Source of the DNA: Physcomitrium patens
Taxonomy: Eukaryota > Streptophyta > Bryopsida > Funariales > Funariaceae
Direction: 5' to 3'
DNA: 64,000 bases
NCBI RefSeq assembly: GCF_000002425.4
Contig: NC_037275.1
Location: 9,038,533 to 9,102,532 of the forward strand
Notes under the pieces: model-generated
Database searches by the model: none
Seen by the model: only the letters and a program-made list of their open reading frames with translations
What the model was told of the DNA's origin: nothing
In this document: positions 59,672-64,000 of the stretch, piece after piece
Position numbering within the stretch: position 1 is the stretch's first letter
How the letters are laid out: each line of letters starts with the position of its first letter
Position numbers and translations under genes: made by a program

Positions 59672-61156
59672 TCAGGTATCCTTTACAAGAAATTCTTGTG
59701 AAGCTGCCTCCCGAGCCTTGTCTCCTCGAGTTTGCCTCTTAGAAGAATTTCCTTCTCTAGTATCATCAAAAGTTCCTCGTTTCTTTTCTTCCATCAAAGC
59801 TTCATGTTGGCTCTTAGCAATATATGCATGAACTGAAAGAGACTCAATAGGATCCCCCCAACCTGTTCTACCTTGTATTGTAGCTGCAGTCCTCAATAAC
59901 GCTTCTCGAGGTAATTTCCCTTCTTGCATTGTATAAACGGCAAAAGCCCAAAACTTGCTAGTTTCCGTACTTCCACCAATTTCATCATCTACTCTAGCAC
60001 CATAACTTGCACTTTCTTGTGCTGCTGTTTCATGCTCTTTTAGGTAATCTTGAACCAATGCTCTCATTCCTCCCTTGCCAAAATTGGTTTGAAGAAGATC
60101 CTCTCTATCTTTCAATGCTATCTTCCCATCTTTCCAGCAAATAATTCCCTGTCGTATCATATTATTAAATTCATTGCAATCTTTTCTAGTGTGTGAAGCA
60201 TCATCACACCAAATGCATCTTTGTACATATTCTTGTTTTGAAACATTCTTCGAATTGTTTGTAGAAGTATTCTCTTCAAGTCTTACTAATTTGATTTGAA
60301 GATCTCGCATTCCTCGTATAATTTCTTCCATCCCTATATCTGCTTTCTTTGATAAGGATGTCGAAGGTTGAACTGTAGGCATTGTTGGTGGTGTTGTACG
60401 TACTGGAGCTTTGGATGCTTGTACTGTTTTCGGGATATTGCTCCTATCCTTCCTCCTTTCTCTTTTTGTAAGCAATCCCACCGCATCTTCAACGTTCTTC
60501 TACTTTATTGTCAATCCTTCATCTTCTTCTTTGTCTTCAAGAAGGAGTTCTAATTTCCCTTACAATTCTCCATCAACAGCTTGAAGAAATAGATCAACTT
60601 TGTTCGGCTCCAATGTCAATTTTTCTACCTTCGATAATTGAGAGTACTGCCTCTCAAATTCCCTTAGTAGCTCTGTTGCTTACAAATTCTTATTAGGCCA
60701 TTCAATCCATTCCAGAAACAGCTTCTTAGTAACGCGATCAGCATCTTCCAAGAAATATTCGTCTTTCAATGCATATAAAAAAACCTCCCATGAATTCCCA
60801 TAATGATCCGTAATCGATGTAATGTGGTCTCTTATCTCCGATATCGTGGCAAGTCCAAATAATTCAACCATTTTCTTCTCAGAAACCCGATTTAATTCCA
60901 TTTCACGAACATAACATCTTAAATACCTTGAAATATTTCTTCTATCAAATTGATCAATTTTATTGACCACTGCTTGCAATGCTTTGGTTGCCAAAGCTTC
61001 CTTTCGATCATTGCTTTGTTGTTGCTGCATTGATAATGAGAAAGCTTGAAACATACTAGCAATAGATGGATCCATGTACATACCTTGTCCTTTAGAAGAC
61101 TCCCCACCAGAAACTCCTCCCAAAAATCCTTCAAAATTTTTATTTTCGTTTTCCAT
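59672..61156 (-). pseudogene. E2 gag
   Basis: Mirror of 49034-50518 with the same ATG, the same stops and an identical translation in its two long open parts (61156-60680 and 60481-59672), including the CCHC knuckle near 60210. Confidence 0.88.
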
Positions 61157-61226
61157 AAAATAAAGATAAAATCAACCGAAATCCAATACCTTCCACCTCA
61201 AGCTTTCACGTCAGGTTCACCACTTT

Positions 61227-62594
61227 TCTCGTATTACGTGCTTTCCTGCTCGAGAACACGCCAGGCGTCTAGCTGTAGAAGGTAGTATAGAGATTCGCCA
61301 ATAGTCAAGCAGTCTATCAGTTTTTGACTACTGGAATATAAACGACTGCAAGAATACATCGTAAATCTATACGGATGCCCTTCGACTGCTTGTCAAAGTC
61401 TTTTTTGCCCCAACCGATAGGTCTCTAGATGTTACAGAGAACCTCGAACAACCCAAACTGCTAATCTCCGATATCACTTTGTACTTACGATCTTGTATCC
61501 ACTGACTGTCTTGTTAGATTAACCCAATAAATTTCATTCACTCCGCATACTCAATCCTATAGACACCCTTTTAATTCTTCAATCACAGACGTAACTCGAT
61601 TTCACAAAACAGTCAAGAGTAATCAAACCCACTTCATTAAAAATCCCGATTCACCATTACAACATTGACTTCATCAACAATTGCCTCAGTCTTCCCAAAA
61701 CTCTATGAAGAAGAAAAATCCAATTTTCCGTCTTTTCTTCCCCGACCCGAAGCATGAAGCTCCTCTTCAATCTCCTTGATCTTCAAATACCTCCAATGAA
61801 ACCGAACTAGTAACCTTGCAAAGAGCTTGAAGCTAGCTCTTCGATCTAAGAAAAGCCCCCCCCCCCGTGATCTGAAAAAAAACCTCCCATAAAAACTTAT
61901 TCTCCGCCTAACCTTTTCCTCTGAATTTCTTCAATCTTCCATCTTGGATCCGGAATTGGCTCCTGCCGTCAGAGCTTAGATCCAAAATTGGCTCTCGCTA
62001 TCAAAGCTTTCTCCTCCGTTTTTACCTTTAAGAGATCCATTTACAAAAAACAACGTTCCCTGAAATAGAAAATAGGACAGCCTGAAACAGAATCGAAACC
62101 CCGTACTCGGATCCACATTGAGTCACCCGACCAATTCAGGTCTCATATTGGATAAGAGTCCAGTAGTAAGACCCGGATTTTCCCGTAATTAGACTGCATT
62201 GGGTTGCCCAACCAATACAGGTCTCATATTGGATAAGATGCCTGTAGTAACCTGGATGTTCCCGTAATGAGACTACATTGGGTTGTCCGACCAATGCAGG
62301 TCTCATATTGGGTAAGAGGACCCGGATTGGATTCTCAAAATTGGATCCAATTGGCTCTTCGAACCAGGCTCACCCGTGGCGTGAATTGGTCCTTTCTCTT
62401 CCTGCTGACTACCGTTATTGGAATCGAACGGAGCATTTGAGTATGCCCCGGCTGAGTGCAACGGGGTGATTGAACCTGACTACTCAGTATTTGCACTGGA
62501 GTTGGTCGTTGCTCCCAATATTCGAGGTAACTGAACATTTATAAAAGTCTCCTTTCTTTATATTTTCACGGTATACTCGTGTTACAACACGACA
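61227..62594 (-). repeat. E2 5' LTR
   Basis: 1368 bases, TGTCGTGTTG to TACGAGA. Its gag-proximal 440 bases are almost identical to the E1 5' LTR (about 48525-48963), while the rest is clearly more diverged. Confidence 0.9.
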
Positions 62595-63608
62595 ACGTAT
62601 CCTCTGGCTATTCATTTTAAATGGGTTGTTGATTTGGTTATTATGCCAGTTGGATTATGGCTGATGAGATATTTGGTTTTAGCTCGTGAAGATTTATCAA
62701 ATCAAGTAGAAGGAAGAGCATTGAGGACAAAATCTACAGAGGAGATTTGTAGATTTTTGCTTGAAGATGTCATTTGCCGCTACGAATGCGTAGGAAAAAT
62801 CATTGCAGATCGTGGAGAATTAAATGCACAAGAAGCTCGTAAGTTCTTTGAAAGATGTGGAGTTAAACTATCTCTGACTGCTACTTATAATCCAGAAGGG
62901 AATGCAAAAAGCGAACGCGGTCACCCACCTATTGTGAAAGCATTAGTTAAAGCTTGTAATGGAAAAATTAAAGAGTGGCCACGGCTTTTGTCATTTGCAT
63001 TATGGGCTGATCGAACAACACATAGTTTGGTGATAGGATATATGCCAGTAGAACTTATGACAGGTCAAAAACCAATTATGCCGATTGAAGAAAAGGTACT
63101 TACTTGGAGTATGCTACCATGGGAAGATCGATTGACAAGAGAAGAATTTCTGGCTATTAGGATTCGACAATTGGAGCAAAGAATGGAAGATGTCCAGATA
63201 GCATTGGGAAGGTTAAAAATAGTAAGGTTATAAAATAAGGTGCGATTCGATAAGCAACATCGATTGAGACTAAAAGCAATCGAGGAAGGTGACTGGGTAC
63301 TTATTTATGACAATAGTCTGGATAATCAACATAGTACTTTGCGAAAATTTTCAAAACGTTGGTTTGGACCATATGTGGTAACAATTGTTCATGATAATGC
63401 GAATTACTCGTTACGGGAGTTAGATGGTACAAAATTGAAAATACCAATTGCAGGGAAGCGAGTAAAAATATTTAAACGAAGAGATGCGGAGATGAATATG
63501 GAAAACCTTAATGAAGGTATAGAGATTCCGCAGCAAGAAGATGAAAGTGATTTGGATAATGAAGGTGACGAAGACGAACTGGATAAAGACGTAGATGATA
63601 TATTTTAA
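62595..63608 (+). pseudogene. E1 integrase core and C-terminus, distal part
   Basis: Continues the E1 integrase after E2: catalytic Asp in WVVDLVIMPV and in IIADRGELNA, Glu in NPEGNAKSERG, GPY/F module KRWFGPYVVTI, acidic tail ending DDIF. A stop at 63231-63233 replaces the Gln codon of E2. About 13 of 199 residues differ from E2 in the first part, far more than upstream of the E2 insertion. Confidence 0.88.
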
Positions 63609-63670
63609 ATCAAACAGTAATTGGGTAAATTGGTGCATATCGGGGGATGCATAGGTTCGGAGGGAGTGGA

Positions 63671-64000
63671 TGTCGTATTGTAATACGAGTATATCGTGAA
63701 AATATAAAGAAAGGAGACTTTTATTAATGTTCAGTTACCTCAAATATTGGGAGCAACGACCAACTTCAGTACAAATACTGAGTAGCCAGGTTCAGTCACC
63801 CCGTTACAATCAGCCGGGGCATACTAAAATGCTCCATTTGATTCCAATAACGGAAGTCAGCAGGAAGGGAAAGGACCAATTCATATGACGGATGAGCTTG
63901 GTTTGAAGAGCCAATTGGATCCAATTTCAAGAATCCAATCCGGGTCCTTTTACCCAATATGAGACCTGAATTGGTCGAGCAACCCAATGCAATCTAATTA
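63671..64000 (+). repeat. E1 3' LTR (cut by window end)
   Basis: TGTCGTATTGTAATACG after the purine tract ggagggagtgga. The first 330 bases differ from the E1 5' LTR by about 6%. Confidence 0.92.

Larger units (their letters stand above)
56315..61665. repeat. Right arm of about 5.35 kb inverted repeat
   Basis: Partner of 48525-53875. It is the 5' part of E2 up to the integrase position where E1 is interrupted. Beyond that position the two elements (62595-63608 versus 55305-56315) differ much more. Confidence 0.92.
53876..62594 (-). mobile_element. Element E2: complete family E retrotransposon inserted in E1 integrase
   Basis: On the minus strand: 5' LTR 62594-61227, gag 61156-59672, protease 59665-58781, RT 58770-57339, RNase H/integrase 57338-55305, purine tract, 3' LTR 55242-53876. 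LTRs are about 1367 bases, TGTCG...CGACA. The flanks atgt/acgt look like a short target duplication with one change. Internal sequence from the 5' LTR to 56315 is nearly identical to E1 in inverted orientation (x pairs with 110190-x without indels). It shares all E1 stops in that stretch, so it is also dead. Confidence 0.94.
47730..64000 (+). mobile_element. Element E1: Ty3/gypsy element (no chromodomain), interrupted by E2
   Basis: 5' LTR 47730-48963, primer-site-like stretch 48968-48980, gag-protease and pol on the plus strand 49034-53875, interruption by E2 (53876-62594), rest of integrase 62595-63608, purine tract, 3' LTR from 63671 to beyond the window. The two LTRs differ by about 6% over the first 330 bases. 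There are at least six in-frame stops, so it is inactive. Confidence 0.93.

Noticed and set aside
1-64000. CRISPR arrays, tRNA or rRNA genes, organellar insertions
   Set aside because: No spaced direct repeats of that type and no rRNA-like stretch or tRNA cloverleaf noticed by eye; a tRNAscan run would be needed to exclude short tRNAs.

Overview
This is a nuclear window from a land plant. The evidence is three spliced genes with GT-AG introns and plant-typical products, set in dense Ty3/gypsy and Ty1/copia retrotransposon sequence. Introns are short to medium (about 100-325 bases) and there are no organellar or bacterial operon features. I cannot name the species. A non-seed plant (bryophyte or lycophyte) is a guess from the gene structures and the unusual Ty3 lineage.

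Layout. (1) 1-14211: copies of one chromodomain Ty3 family ('family R'). A complete but decayed element (R1, 4185-10570, target duplication ataca) sits inside the LTR of an older opposite-strand relative (R2). The left end of R1 plus its flank is repeated in inverted orientation at 1-2618. (2) 14780-20343: a broken minus-strand Ty1/copia element, interrupted by an AT-rich insert and by a 55-base perfect palindrome. (3) 20344-25500: mostly unassigned, with one coding-like remnant. (4) 25500-33050: a gene island. It holds arabinose-5-phosphate isomerase (Kdo synthesis for pectin), a peroxisomal 2,4-dienoyl-CoA reductase-type SDR ending in SKL, and on the other strand a membrane GDA1/CD39 (apyrase-7-like) protein with eroded catalytic motifs. 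(5) 33050-36160: AT-rich sequence with TA microsatellites. (6) 36165-46420: an old minus-strand family R copy (R4) holding a young, nearly complete family R element (R3, 36940-43354, target duplication ggcct). (7) 47280-47733: an antisense coiled-coil pseudogene. (8) 47730 to the window end: a second Ty3 family ('family E', no chromodomain). A plus-strand element is interrupted inside integrase by a complete minus-strand element of the same family.

The most interesting signals are three. First, three inverted duplications of retroelement sequence, two of them kilobases long with near-identical arms. In family E the arms are almost identical although LTRs and sequence outside the arms differ by roughly 6%, and the arms share the same inactivating stops. 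This points to conversion or inverted duplication of dead copies rather than new transposition. Second, an extra 140-codon reading frame between the chromodomain and the 3' LTR in family R, kept without indels in two diverged copies and recognisable in a third. Third, an apyrase-family gene whose phosphate-binding motifs have decayed while its architecture remains.

Percent identities quoted here are estimates by eye, not computed alignments.
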